NCBI GenBank assembly: GCA_016841825.1
Contig: JAENYK010000009.1
Location: 157,167-221,166, forward strand
Reading direction: 5' to 3'
DNA length: 64,000 bases
From: Halothermothrix sp.
GTDB lineage: Bacteria > Bacillota > Halanaerobiia > DY22613
Position numbers and translations under genes: made by a program. The notes under the pieces were generated by a model. It saw only the letters and a list, made by a program, of their open reading frames with translations, had not been told where the DNA came from and searched no databases. Shown piece by piece: positions 48,198 to 57,234 of the stretch. Numbering within the stretch: position 1 is the stretch's first letter; the number at the start of each line of letters is the position of its first letter.

Positions 48198-49769
48198 TTA
48201 TTTCCTTTCCAGATAGGATAGTTTACTATGCGATAAACTATGGTGGTCATACATAAACATCCAGCCATCATATTTTTCCGGCCTGTAAACTGAATAACCT
48301 GAGGTATAATATAGTGGTATCTCGGGAACGTCTTCAGCAAGTATTGTTTGAACCTGATAAAGCAGCTTTCTCCTGTTTTCACTATTGAATTCTTCTTTCT
48401 GTTGGATTAACAATGAATTTAATTGTTCATTATTGTATCCAACAGCCCCTAAAGCGGATGGTGTTCCAGTCAGTTCTTCACCGGCAAACCTATCTATTAG
48501 ATAATCAGGCTCACCACCCCAGCCGCCGTGACCGGTAATAGCCAGTTCATATTCATTTTTATTAATTCTACTATCATGAGTTTTGGTATCAGCACTGATT
48601 ATTGTTATTTCAATCCCGACCCGGGCAAATTGTTCTTTTATTAGTTCAGCCATTCTTACTGACTGAGTAGGTACTTTTAATTCAAAAGACAGGGAAGTAT
48701 AGCCACTTTCCTGCAATAATTCTCTTGCTTTATCCGGATTGTATTGATAGTTTTTGACATCCGGGTTGTAATAAACATGATCTGGAGGCAGAATCCCAGC
48801 ACTGCCAGCTACAGCGGCTCCCCTTTCAATTTTCTCAATAAGCTCTTGTTGATCAATGGCATAGACAAGTGCCTGTCTAACATTTTTATCTTTTAAAACA
48901 TCTACATCTTTCATGTTAATAATCAGTCGATATCCCCAGAGAGCTGGCTGCTGAACTATTTTATATGCGGGATTACTTTCGTACCGCCCCAATAAATCAG
49001 GACTAACATCTGTTAAGTCAATCTCACCCTTCTCAAAAGCAAGAATTGCTTCACTAACTGGTACAAATAGTATAGTTTTTATGTTCTGTTGAGGACCCCA
49101 AAAATCCTCAAATGCATCAAAACGGTAAGTCCCATGTTCTTTATTATAATCAGTTAATATATATGGACCAGTTCCGACAACAGCAGCAGGTTCATTATAT
49201 TCCTTCGGTACATCCACATCTTTCCAGATATGTTCAGGAATTATCCGCTGGTTACCAATATTAGATAATAATGAACAATTAGCGCTGACTGCAGTAATTA
49301 AAACCTGATTATCATTTATAATCGCAACACTCTCTATATCATCTTTTGATAAATCAGACCAAACTAAAGGGTGTTCTAATCCATATTCAAAACTGAATTT
49401 AACATCTTCTGCTGTGAAAGGTTCACCATCATGCCATACAACATCATCACGGAGTGTAAACAAATAATCTTTGCCTCCATTTATTACCTGATAATCCCTG
49501 GCTAGCCATGGTATCAGACCATCTTCGCTTTTTTCAAGCAAACTATCAAAGATTAAGTTCCTCTTATACCCGCCAGGACCTCTGGGATAATGAGCATAAG
49601 GAGAAGGATAACCATAATCACCACCGGATAATCTAATTGTATTTACTGCATAATCTCCAGTATTTTCTGCTGCAAAAACATTTTGGCCAATCAAATCAAC
49701 ATCAACAACCATTGTGACAAAAACAAATATAATCAGTAAAAATAAGCTCAACAAGCTTCTTTTTGACAT
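48198..49769 (-). CDS. ABC substrate-binding protein (family 5, Dpp/Opp/Nik type)
   Basis: 523 residues of the SBP_bac_5 family. A signal-type N-terminus (MSKRSLLSLFLLIIFV...) and a likely cleavage near VFAAENTG suggest export; no lipobox Cys is seen, so it may be anchored by an uncleaved signal or released. Domain markers are the DVVWHDGEPFTAEDVKFSFE segment, GTGPYILTDYNKEHG and VRQALVYAIDQQELIE. It captures the cargo for the importer. Related proteins bind dipeptides, nickel or metal-chelate complexes. The cobalamin riboswitch on this operon favours cobalt or nickel-type cargo, but there is no direct evidence. Confidence 0.9.
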   Translation of the reverse strand: MSKRSLLSLFLLIIFVFVTMVVDVDLIGQNVFAAENTGDYAVNTIRLSGGDYGYPSPYAHYPRGPGGYKRNLIFDSLLEKSEDGLIPWLARDYQVINGGKDYLFTLRDDVVWHDGEPFTAEDVKFSFEYGLEHPLVWSDLSKDDIESVAIINDNQVLITAVSANCSLLSNIGNQRIIPEHIWKDVDVPKEYNEPAAVVGTGPYILTDYNKEHGTYRFDAFEDFWGPQQNIKTILFVPVSEAILAFEKGEIDLTDVSPDLLGRYESNPAYKIVQQPALWGYRLIINMKDVDVLKDKNVRQALVYAIDQQELIEKIERGAAVAGSAGILPPDHVYYNPDVKNYQYNPDKARELLQESGYTSLSFELKVPTQSVRMAELIKEQFARVGIEITIISADTKTHDSRINKNEYELAITGHGGWGGEPDYLIDRFAGEELTGTPSALGAVGYNNEQLNSLLIQQKEEFNSENRRKLLYQVQTILAEDVPEIPLYYTSGYSVYRPEKYDGWMFMYDHHSLSHSKLSYLERK

Positions 49770-49770
49770 C

Positions 49771-50178
49771 TCAAATACTCCTTTCTACCTTATTTTTATC
49801 AATTTCATGAGAATAAGGCTTGCTATCAAGCACAGGGGTTCCATCTATAGCATCTAAACCCTTAACCCTTAATACGTTATCCTTTCTTTCAATCAACTCT
49901 ACCGTAGTTACAGCTATCGGACTGGGTCGTTTGGGACTGCGGGAAGCGAAAACCCCCCTCTCCGGTCCGTATCTTCTGGGACCAATAAGTTTATAACCCA
50001 CTGATTGATGAAAATGAAAGATTATCTGCAGATGTTTATAATCTTCAATCTTATATAACCCATCCACAAACTCAGTTTCGATAATTATTTCACTTTCATA
50101 CTGTCGCATCTCATATGGATCCCCCGGTTCTTTGAACCTACTTTTTACTTCACCTATTTTTCTTACTTCTAACATCAT
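49771..50178 (-). CDS. trmO: TsaA/TrmO-domain protein, probable tRNA (N6-threonylcarbamoyladenosine37) methyltransferase
   Basis: About 135 residues from the ATG at 50176-50178, with AAAGGAG upstream. Family pattern: IGEVKSRFKEPGD, IIFHFHQSVGY, GVFASRSPKRPSPIAVTTVE and DAIDGTPVLDSKPY. In other bacteria TrmO methylates t6A37 of tRNA using SAM. The stop is one base from the start of the binding-protein gene, so it is the first gene of the importer operon. The pairing of a TsaA protein with a Nik/Dpp-type importer under a cobalamin riboswitch suggests that the modification or the protein has a link to metal uptake; this is inference. Confidence 0.85.
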   Translation of the reverse strand: MMLEVRKIGEVKSRFKEPGDPYEMRQYESEIIIETEFVDGLYKIEDYKHLQIIFHFHQSVGYKLIGPRRYGPERGVFASRSPKRPSPIAVTTVELIERKDNVLRVKGLDAIDGTPVLDSKPYSHEIDKNKVERSI

Positions 50179-50334
50179 GTTAATCAAACTCCTTTCTTTT
50201 TTAAGATATGATTATCACAAAAATTTTATTTCTCATTTTAAATTTACTAAGCTAGATGAAAAATATAAGATCGAAATGTGAACTCGATATATGTAATAAC
50301 ACTTACAGGTAGTAAAAGGCATAAAGACCCACAA

Positions 50335-50367
50335 AACAATAAAAGCTACCTACAAAAAGAGGTAGCT
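50335..50367 (-). terminator. Second hairpin terminator downstream of the riboswitch
   Basis: On the minus strand AGCTACC and GGTAGCT close a short loop followed by TTTTATTG. It lies between the first riboswitch terminator and the trmO start. Confidence 0.55.
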
Positions 50368-50434
50368 GATAACTTGAATATATCCAATTTTGCATTAATA
50401 GGGACTACTGACATATAGTAAGTTTACAGTTTAG

Positions 50435-50466
50435 TAAAAACAAAAAATGTCTTTCCGGAGAAAGAC
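50435..50466 (-). terminator. Probable riboswitch-controlled terminator
   Basis: GTCTTTC-TCCG-GAAAGAC (50449-50466) followed on the minus strand by a U-rich run ATTTTTTGTTTTTA. It lies about 80 bases after the riboswitch core. Confidence 0.8.
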
Positions 50467-50534
50467 AAATAACCTGTTTTGATGAACTATTGTAAAAATA
50501 GCTTAAAAACCCTATCAAACAAAAGTTATCTCTC

Positions 50535-50740
50535 GCCACCTCTAGTGCCGGAGGAAATACGAAATACACAAAATGGCAGGTCTTCTGACTCCAACCTCTA
50601 AAAAAAGCTACTTCCTTCCCGCCTATCAGCAGTGGTCATCGTAACTTTGGACAGGTTGTTACAGCTGCGGCTACAGCAACGGTTTTTCACCGTTTTCCCT
50701 ATTAATTCCGGAGAAACCATTATTGGAACTTATCTTATTT
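50535..50740 (-). promoter_or_regulatory. Cobalamin (AdoCbl) riboswitch
   Basis: On the minus strand the element contains GCTGTAGCCGCAGCTGTAA (conserved internal region), AATAGGGAAAACGGTGAAAA, GATGACCACTG, GGGAAGG and the B12 box AGTCAGAAGACCTGCC (50575-50590). A sigma-A promoter precedes it and a terminator follows, so ligand binding probably stops transcription. The next gene on this strand is trmO followed by the ABC importer, which suggests that the importer is made when cobalamin is scarce. Confidence 0.93.
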
Positions 50741-50799
50741 AATTTTGAAAGATCAGAAGTTCATGTAATCATTCCGTCAACTCTAATTTATACATAGAT

Positions 50800-50828
50800 A
50801 TTGTACACTAGTTAAATTCTCTTGTCAA
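50800..50828 (-). promoter_or_regulatory. Sigma-A-type promoter of the riboswitch transcript
   Basis: TTGACA (50823-50828) and TACAAT (50800-50805) on the minus strand, with a 17-base spacer. Confidence 0.85.
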
Positions 50829-50982
50829 GAAATAAAGGAATAATTTCTAAATCATTACCAATGACTTTTAGGTGAAAGCAAATATCGTTCCTGCTACACC
50901 TTGTTAACCCCTTCATAGAGTCTAATTGTTTAAATTATTTTTACCACAATATTTTAATTCTTTATTTGCCAATTAATTCATA

Positions 50983-51111
50983 TTAATATCCCATAATTTT
51001 TCTTACTTTGTTTGCATCCTTTGTGCTGCGTATCATTTCTAATAATTTTAATGCAACTTCAACAGCCGTTGATGGACACCATGATGTAATAATTCTTCCT
51101 TCGACTACAAC
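50983..51111 (-). pseudogene. C-terminal fragment of a DJ-1/PfpI family protein
   Basis: On the minus strand a frame reads VVVEGRIITSWCPSTAVEV, then ALKLLEMIRSTKDANKVR and a TAA at 50983-50985. This corresponds to the last 40 or so residues of DJ-1/PfpI proteins, which normally end with a conserved G/P-rich, TA...E-type helix region. The N-terminal three quarters are missing, and the break coincides with the start of an integrase fragment on the opposite strand. Nothing else is seen in 50840-50982. Confidence 0.55.
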
Positions 51112-51129
51112 CGAAAGGAGGAACTGCAA

Positions 51130-51372
51130 ATGAATGACCTACTAAGCAAAGTTAAATAAGATCTGACACAATATAGCTATAATACTGTTAGAGCTGACTT
51201 ATCTTACATTAAAAAGTTTGCAAAGTACTATGGTTAATCTCCTGAAGAATTAGGAAGTGTAGAAATCTTTAATTATCTCTACGACCTAACCTCCAGAAAA
51301 GATATTAGCTACCCTTATATCAAGATTACATACAGTACTCTAAAGCTTGTTTACAAGGTTTATCTTTTTTTG
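51130..51372 (+). pseudogene. Fragment of a tyrosine recombinase (integrase)
   Basis: An ATG after GAAAGGAGGA opens a frame that reads MNDLLSKVK-stop-DLTQYSYNTVRADLSYIKKFAKYYG-stop-SPEELGSVEIFNYLYDL. The two in-frame TAA codons sit where CAA would be expected. This is the N-terminal SAM-like (core-binding) domain of a phage-type tyrosine recombinase. No catalytic domain follows. It is therefore a relic of an integrative element next to the defence operon. Confidence 0.6.
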
Positions 51373-51437
51373 ATTTATATTTTTCTACTATGGCATATAT
51401 ATCTTCAACTATTTTTACTAAATTTAGGTTTCTCATT
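51326..51437 (-). CDS. Possible short peptide after the defence operon
   Basis: A 37-codon-length frame on the minus strand, start ATG at 51435-51437 after GGGAAGG, reading MRNLNLVKIVEDIYAIVEKY and ending with CKQALEYCM. It overlaps the integrase fragment and may be a remnant. It could be a small helical peptide; it is low confidence. Confidence 0.25.
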
Positions 51438-51465
51438 ATACCTTCCCTAATTTATCATATATAGA

Positions 51466-51490
51466 AAAATAGAGACCTCCGTAGGGGCCA
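51466..51490 (-). terminator. Possible terminator of the restriction-type operon
   Basis: On the minus strand GGCCCC-TACG-GAGGTC with one mismatch, then CTATTTTTC. It begins directly after the stop of the Res gene. Confidence 0.4.
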
Positions 51491-51495
51491 ATAAC

Positions 51496-54474
51496 TTATT
51501 GATATACCTCATCCATCAACCTATCAAATGAATCTACAACTGTATATTTCACACCCTCTTCTAAAGCTTTAAAGTGTCTTCTACCACACTTAATTTTATC
51601 ATCTTCTACATCTCGTAAGAGTCGTGGATTAATATTTCCCTTAGATTCTACTACAAAATACAATTTCATTTCAGCATCTTTTTCAATTAATACTGCCCAA
51701 TCAGGATTATAACTTCCCAGTGGTGTAGGAATTTTAAACCAGGCCGGTAATTTTGCATAGACTAATACATTATCGCTCTTTTCAAATTTACGGGCTAATT
51801 TCTCTTCTATACCAGAATCATAGACTACATAATTATAAACAGATTTTTTGCATTTCAACATATTTGATGATAAATAACCAAATAACTCTTCATTTGCAAA
51901 TAATTCCTGAGCATAGTATTCATCGTCAGCTATTTTTTCATATTTAATACCATCGACAATAAAGCTTCTCATATTATACTGGATAATCCGGATTACTTCA
52001 TCGATAAATTTCTGGGGATTTACTTTAAAATCATTTAAGCGATCACTTTTAACTAATATTTCTACTACAGTTTTTCTGGTAAGTTGTGTCTCATTTTGCA
52101 GATAACTGATAATATCAGGCAGATTATAGTCTGTGGGTCTGTATTGATATCTTCTTTCTTTAACGGTATCTTCATCAGGTAATACTCCACCTCTGGAAAT
52201 TTCGGTTTTAGCTTTAGTGTAGATCATTTCAGTATTTCCTACCAGTAGATTATTTTTAATCTCATTAGCACATTTTTCTATCAGTTCATCCACAGAAAAA
52301 TCTACGAAATAGGTAGTTTTATATTTAATCTTATCCCATAGTCTTTTAAAATCTTCATCTAGATAAACAGCCTCATTAAGATTAACTTCTGTTCTATCCT
52401 CACGATTTTTTATATTAAGCTTACCAGCAATTTTCTTCAATATGCCAAAAATCTGGTCTTTTTCTTCATCATATTCAACAGGAATGTTTAAGATATTTAG
52501 ACTTAATTCTTCACGCAACTTATTTTGGATTAATCCCTTTTTATCAATGTATTTATCTGCCAGAAGATACTGCCAGATATTTTCTGAAGACTTTTCTCCC
52601 AGATAAGCTCTCTGACCATGGTCATTAACAGTGACTACATTAGCAAAAGTATGTTTTTCAACTATTCCAAACTTAATACCTTCTTCTTCCTCAATCTCTT
52701 TCTGTAATGCCTTGGCAAAATCTTCATAGGATTCATTGGCCATAATGGTTAAGGTATTAATATCAAAGCCAGCATGCCTTTCGCCATCTTGATCTACGGC
52801 AATCCTTAAACCTCTACCAATCTCCTGACGTTTTTTCATCTCAGAGTTTGTTTCATTCAGTGTACATATTTGAAATACATTAGGGTTATCCCATCCCTCT
52901 TTCAGAGCAGAGTGAGAGAAAATAAACTTAAGCTGGTAATCGAAACTTAGCAATTTTTCCTTTTCCTTCATGATAAGGTTATAAGCACTTTCATCAGCTT
53001 GATAAATACCGTTGGAATCTTTTACCCGGTACTCACCATTAGCATCTTTTTTTCTATCAATTGCAAAATAGCCATCATGTACTTTTTCTGCTGCAACTTC
53101 TTCTATGTTTTCAAAGAGTGTATGATATTTGGGCTTTTTAATTAATTTATTATATTCCTCTTCAAAGATAAGTGCATATTTCCCTTTCTGTGGGTAGCCA
53201 TCTTTATCATAATAGCGATAGTTAGCTACTTTATCTAAGAAGAACAAACTCAATACCTTAATTCCTTTTTCCTTAAGTTTCAGCTCCTTATCTAAATGTT
53301 CCTCAATTGTCTTTCTTATCTGAAGTCTTTTTATTTCATCTTGATCAACATTCCCTATTGTTTCTCCCAGTCCTATAACATCCGGCTTACTGGTAAAATC
53401 AATATACTCAAAGCCTTCTTCACAATAGATATCATTGATAATATAACCATGATATACTTCCCGGCCTCCAGATAATTCATATAAATCTTCACTCTGAGTT
53501 ACTTTCCTCTTCTCCCTTTTTGTCTTACCATTCTTATTAATATCGAGCTCTATAGTTGCAGATATTGGAGTTTTTTTATTATCTACAGCCAGTAATTTTA
53601 TATAGGCCTGATTATTACTATCTTTTACAACAATAGAAGCAACCTCAATCTGTTTGACTAGTTTTCTTTCATAGGCATCTACTGAGTCCAATTTATACAT
53701 TAAATTGTATACTTCCTTATGAGTAGCCGAATATCTAAGTTTAAATAAGGGATTCAATGATGCAATAGCTTTCTTGGCCTTAGAGGTAGTATCTACACTC
53801 TGTGGTTCATCAATAATAACAATTGGCTGAGTTTCCTGGACATATTCAATTGGTTTAAGTCCATTTAAACGATCATTTTCTCTATGAATGATATTGGCTT
53901 TTGTTTGTTTACTAGGATCACTGAAACTTTTCCTAAAAGCATCTATGTTGATAACCATAATCTGGATATAATCATTGGTAGCGAAATTACGAACCTGGCC
54001 TAACTTTTGTGAGTCGTATATAAAATAATCATATGGTACATTATCATATAAACCCTTAAAATGTTCCTTTGTAATTTGCAACGATTTATAGACGCCTTCT
54101 TTGATAGCTATTGAAGGTACCACGATTACAAATTTGGTAAAGCCATATTTTCTATTCAATTCAAAAATGGTTCTAAGATATACATAAGTTTTTCCAGTAC
54201 CAGTTTCCATTTCAATATTAAAATCATATGAAGTAAGTTTTTTACTCTGTTTAAGTCCGTTTCTCAATTGTATTTTCTGTACATTTTTCAGAATATCTTC
54301 TTCATCTAAAGTTAATTTATTTCCTACACCTAAATTGGATTCAAAAAGAGTATCATTATCCAGCTGGGGAACAGTAAAATTAGTATCACAGATTGCTTGT
54401 CCTTCGAATATATCAACAATAGAATCAATAGCTTCCAGTTGATAATCTAACTTAGGATTAAATTTTAATTTCAA
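51496..54474 (-). CDS. Type III restriction Res-type helicase/endonuclease
   Basis: 992 residues of the type III Res family. The superfamily 2 helicase motor has Walker A METGTGKT (residues 89-96), motif II IIDEPQ (about 220-225), the LRYSATH motif III and the motif VI-type segment QEIGRGLRI. The C-terminal PD-(D/E)xK nuclease is visible in SYNPDWAVLIE...LYFVVESKG. Acts with the Mod protein encoded 17 bases upstream: Mod recognises and methylates DNA, and Res translocates and cleaves. No truncation is seen. It is the last gene of the four-gene operon. Confidence 0.93.
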   Translation of the reverse strand: MKLKFNPKLDYQLEAIDSIVDIFEGQAICDTNFTVPQLDNDTLFESNLGVGNKLTLDEEDILKNVQKIQLRNGLKQSKKLTSYDFNIEMETGTGKTYVYLRTIFELNRKYGFTKFVIVVPSIAIKEGVYKSLQITKEHFKGLYDNVPYDYFIYDSQKLGQVRNFATNDYIQIMVINIDAFRKSFSDPSKQTKANIIHRENDRLNGLKPIEYVQETQPIVIIDEPQSVDTTSKAKKAIASLNPLFKLRYSATHKEVYNLMYKLDSVDAYERKLVKQIEVASIVVKDSNNQAYIKLLAVDNKKTPISATIELDINKNGKTKREKRKVTQSEDLYELSGGREVYHGYIINDIYCEEGFEYIDFTSKPDVIGLGETIGNVDQDEIKRLQIRKTIEEHLDKELKLKEKGIKVLSLFFLDKVANYRYYDKDGYPQKGKYALIFEEEYNKLIKKPKYHTLFENIEEVAAEKVHDGYFAIDRKKDANGEYRVKDSNGIYQADESAYNLIMKEKEKLLSFDYQLKFIFSHSALKEGWDNPNVFQICTLNETNSEMKKRQEIGRGLRIAVDQDGERHAGFDINTLTIMANESYEDFAKALQKEIEEEEGIKFGIVEKHTFANVVTVNDHGQRAYLGEKSSENIWQYLLADKYIDKKGLIQNKLREELSLNILNIPVEYDEEKDQIFGILKKIAGKLNIKNREDRTEVNLNEAVYLDEDFKRLWDKIKYKTTYFVDFSVDELIEKCANEIKNNLLVGNTEMIYTKAKTEISRGGVLPDEDTVKERRYQYRPTDYNLPDIISYLQNETQLTRKTVVEILVKSDRLNDFKVNPQKFIDEVIRIIQYNMRSFIVDGIKYEKIADDEYYAQELFANEELFGYLSSNMLKCKKSVYNYVVYDSGIEEKLARKFEKSDNVLVYAKLPAWFKIPTPLGSYNPDWAVLIEKDAEMKLYFVVESKGNINPRLLRDVEDDKIKCGRRHFKALEEGVKYTVVDSFDRLMDEVYQ

Positions 54475-54491
54475 TCAACACACCACCTTTC

Positions 54492-56453
54492 CTACAAGCT
54501 TTTTACATCCTCTATTCCATATTTCTTTAGGATCTGAATAGCATTGGTCTTGATAACATCATCTTTAAATCCATTATCCTTAAAGATAACTCGCATAATT
54601 TCTGGTTGATATTTATCTCTTAAGTTTCCAATCTCTTCAACAATATCAAGAGTTATATTTTTATCCAGACAGATTATAAGTGAACCATAACCAACTATAT
54701 ATACCTTCTTATTATTTAAAGTTGTTTCTTCAATAGGTATAGTTAAATCTAATCCGTATTTCAGCAGTATTTCATAAACTATATCTTCTTCTGTACGGTC
54801 CTCTTTAATATTCTCTACCATGTTAAATAAAGTCTGCTTAAGATCATCATCTAAGCTGGTATCCCAGGTTTTAATGTTTGAGGTATCTAGTTTAAAAACT
54901 TTAAAACCAGTATCTAGGTTTTCAATCCCATCTTCACCTTTATTTACTTCTTTAATTTTTTCTCCTGCTCTTCTAATACGCTCTTTGCCGATGTCAGTTA
55001 TATATTTATAGCCAGCTTTATAAGCATCAGACTTCTTGTCAGTTGGTTCTTGGAGTTGAACCATGATAAACTTGCGTTTTCCTTTATCATTAATATTTTG
55101 TTGCATAACTGCATGTGCAGTTGTAGACGATCCAGAGAAAAAATCTAATATAATATCATCGTTACTTGTTCCTAAAAAAATTAATGTCCTTATTAATTCA
55201 ATAGGTTTTGAGTAATCAAAAATATTATTTTCAAATATTTTCATAAGATCTTTTTTAGAATTATCATTCGAAAACTTATTTGCTATAAAATGTAAAGTAG
55301 TAACAGGTTTTGTTCTTTTTCTTATTTCAACTACATATTCATTATTACTATTCTTTAAAATTTTAGCATTTTGATATGTCTTTGTATATATTCTATACCC
55401 ATTACTAGAATGTTTTAATACAATAAATCCATTTTTTAATCCAAACTCATAAAGTTCTTTTGACCATCTCCAACAAAAATCAGATTTTGGATTTCTTCTT
55501 TTTCTTTCCTCCATTTCTTCATATGTAACATTTCCTGGACGTAATGTTTGTCCCTCTATCTCTATTTCATAATCTAGGGAAGGAGAATATTGAATAGAAC
55601 CATAGTCTAATGTTTGATTTAATTTATAATTCCCACGGGTATCTTCATATTCATCAGAATATTTAAAACCATCATCATTATGTTCAAAAGCGTTTAATAA
55701 TAATTCATTTGATTTCCCATAACATAAAATGTAATCATTATTTTTAGATACTTGTTCACTAGATTTACCTGCCTTCTTTGTAACTCGAGGAAAATCAGCA
55801 ACAAAATTATCCTCACCAAATATCTCATCACAAATTTTCCTAAGATTTGCAACCTCATTATCATCTATACTTATAAAGATTACTCCGTTTTCCTTTAGTA
55901 AATTACGTGCAAGTTTTAATCTGGAATACATCATATTTAACCAATCAGTATGATATCTTCCACTGGTATCTGAATTAGTACTCAGTTTATTACCATCATC
56001 ATCAACTTGTCCCGTAATTTCTAAATAATTTTTAAGATTATCTTTATAATTATCTCTATAAACAAAATCATTCCCTGTATTATAAGGTGGATCTATATAT
56101 ATCATCTTCACTTTATTATGATAAGATTTCTGTAATAATTTAAGTACTTCTAGATTATCACCTTCTATATATAAATTCTCAGTAGTATCCCAATCCGTAC
56201 TTTCCTCTTTACAAGGTCTTAGGGTACCTGTAGAAGGTTGTTGTGCTAATCTTTTTGCCTGAGATTTTCCATGCCAGGTAAAGTTATATCTCTCCGATTT
56301 AGCATCAACAAATTCGCCCAGTCTTTCTTTTAGTTTTTCAATATCCACTTTTTCTTCATTAAAAACATCTGGAAAGATAGATTTTAGTTTTTCAATATTA
56401 TTTTTAATAATATCCATACTACTGCCATCTACTTTTGGATCTAATTTTTCCAT
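54492..56453 (-). CDS. Type III Mod-type N6-adenine/N4-cytosine DNA methyltransferase
   Basis: 653 residues. Catalytic motif DPPYNTG is at about 121-127, followed by target-recognition sequence, and the SAM-binding motif FFSGSSTTAHA lies near residue 430. This order (DPPY before FxGxG) is the beta class, as in Mod of type III systems. The N-terminal 100 residues contain the Mod-type WHGKSQAKRLA segment. Makes the self-protecting methylation. The gene precedes Res and follows the DUF4391-like gene. Confidence 0.95.
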   Translation of the reverse strand: MEKLDPKVDGSSMDIIKNNIEKLKSIFPDVFNEEKVDIEKLKERLGEFVDAKSERYNFTWHGKSQAKRLAQQPSTGTLRPCKEESTDWDTTENLYIEGDNLEVLKLLQKSYHNKVKMIYIDPPYNTGNDFVYRDNYKDNLKNYLEITGQVDDDGNKLSTNSDTSGRYHTDWLNMMYSRLKLARNLLKENGVIFISIDDNEVANLRKICDEIFGEDNFVADFPRVTKKAGKSSEQVSKNNDYILCYGKSNELLLNAFEHNDDGFKYSDEYEDTRGNYKLNQTLDYGSIQYSPSLDYEIEIEGQTLRPGNVTYEEMEERKRRNPKSDFCWRWSKELYEFGLKNGFIVLKHSSNGYRIYTKTYQNAKILKNSNNEYVVEIRKRTKPVTTLHFIANKFSNDNSKKDLMKIFENNIFDYSKPIELIRTLIFLGTSNDDIILDFFSGSSTTAHAVMQQNINDKGKRKFIMVQLQEPTDKKSDAYKAGYKYITDIGKERIRRAGEKIKEVNKGEDGIENLDTGFKVFKLDTSNIKTWDTSLDDDLKQTLFNMVENIKEDRTEEDIVYEILLKYGLDLTIPIEETTLNNKKVYIVGYGSLIICLDKNITLDIVEEIGNLRDKYQPEIMRVIFKDNGFKDDVIKTNAIQILKKYGIEDVKSL

Positions 56454-56468
56454 AGAAATATGCCCTCC

Positions 56469-57230
56469 TTATAATGCTTTCTTATTTTCTTTAATTTGTG
56501 ATTCTAGTTTCCTTATTTTCATATTCAGCTCTATTCGTCTATTAAACTGACTTTCCTTTTTTATCATTCTTTTTAGTTGACCAGTCTCAAGCTGTAATTT
56601 AATAATCCTCTCCAGTGTGTCTTTAGATTTTAGTAATTTATGATGATCCTCTATTCTGAACTCACCTTTTATACAGGCAATATTAAAAGCTATAATTCTA
56701 TCAACAAGCTCTGTATAAAATTTATAAAAATTAGCATATGATAGGTTCTTGATAGAAAGACTCTTTATAAAACTGTTTTCGATTTGATTAGGTTGATCCA
56801 TATTAATCCAATTAGAAAAAATGAGTTCAGTATAAGTTGCCTTGTCTTCATCTAATTGATTTATTCTTTTATAAGCAGCATTTATAAGTAATCTGTTCTC
56901 ATACAGGAAAAGGATAACTAAAGGGTAGGGAATCGTGCGCTGCATTATATCAGCAATTCTTTGATACCTATTATCTTTTTTTAAATTCACCTTTATTACA
57001 ACTATTTCACTGTAATCTAAATCTTCATTTTTATAAGCTTTAATTGGTATTGTATCTTCATTCAATGTGTATAGCCACTGGATCTGATCAATATCATCAC
57101 TAAAAATCTTCTTATCAGAGTATTTTAAATCTCCCTTGTCATAGAATAATTTTTTATATATTCTTTTATTAATCAGGCAGGAATCCGGTATTTTTAAGTT
57201 ATTTAAGAAATCTTTTAACATGATTATCAT
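56469..57230 (-). CDS. DUF4391-like helical protein of the restriction-type operon
   Basis: 253 residues, probably starting at MLKDFLNNL with an alternative three codons earlier. It has a basic N-terminus, a central beta region (IQWLYTLNEDTIPIKAYKN) and a C-terminal charged helix (RIIKLQLETGQL...KIRKLESQIKENK) with coiled-coil spacing. The pattern matches the DUF4391 family, found between SNF2-type helicases and type III Mod genes in some bacteria. No catalytic motif is visible. It may connect the helicase to the methyltransferase. It lies five bases after the SNF2 gene. Confidence 0.65.
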   Translation of the reverse strand: MIIMLKDFLNNLKIPDSCLINKRIYKKLFYDKGDLKYSDKKIFSDDIDQIQWLYTLNEDTIPIKAYKNEDLDYSEIVVIKVNLKKDNRYQRIADIMQRTIPYPLVILFLYENRLLINAAYKRINQLDEDKATYTELIFSNWINMDQPNQIENSFIKSLSIKNLSYANFYKFYTELVDRIIAFNIACIKGEFRIEDHHKLLKSKDTLERIIKLQLETGQLKRMIKKESQFNRRIELNMKIRKLESQIKENKKAL

Positions 57231-57234
57231 ACAC

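Noticed and set aside
44475..49769. ABC system as the exporter of the RiPP-type product
   Set aside because: It has an importer-type binding protein and permeases, a separate promoter, and a cobalamin riboswitch, and it is separated from the cluster by a terminator.
51130..51372. Stop-codon recoding in the integrase-like frame
   Set aside because: All other genes use TAA as stop normally, and the catalytic domain is missing, so decay is a simpler explanation.
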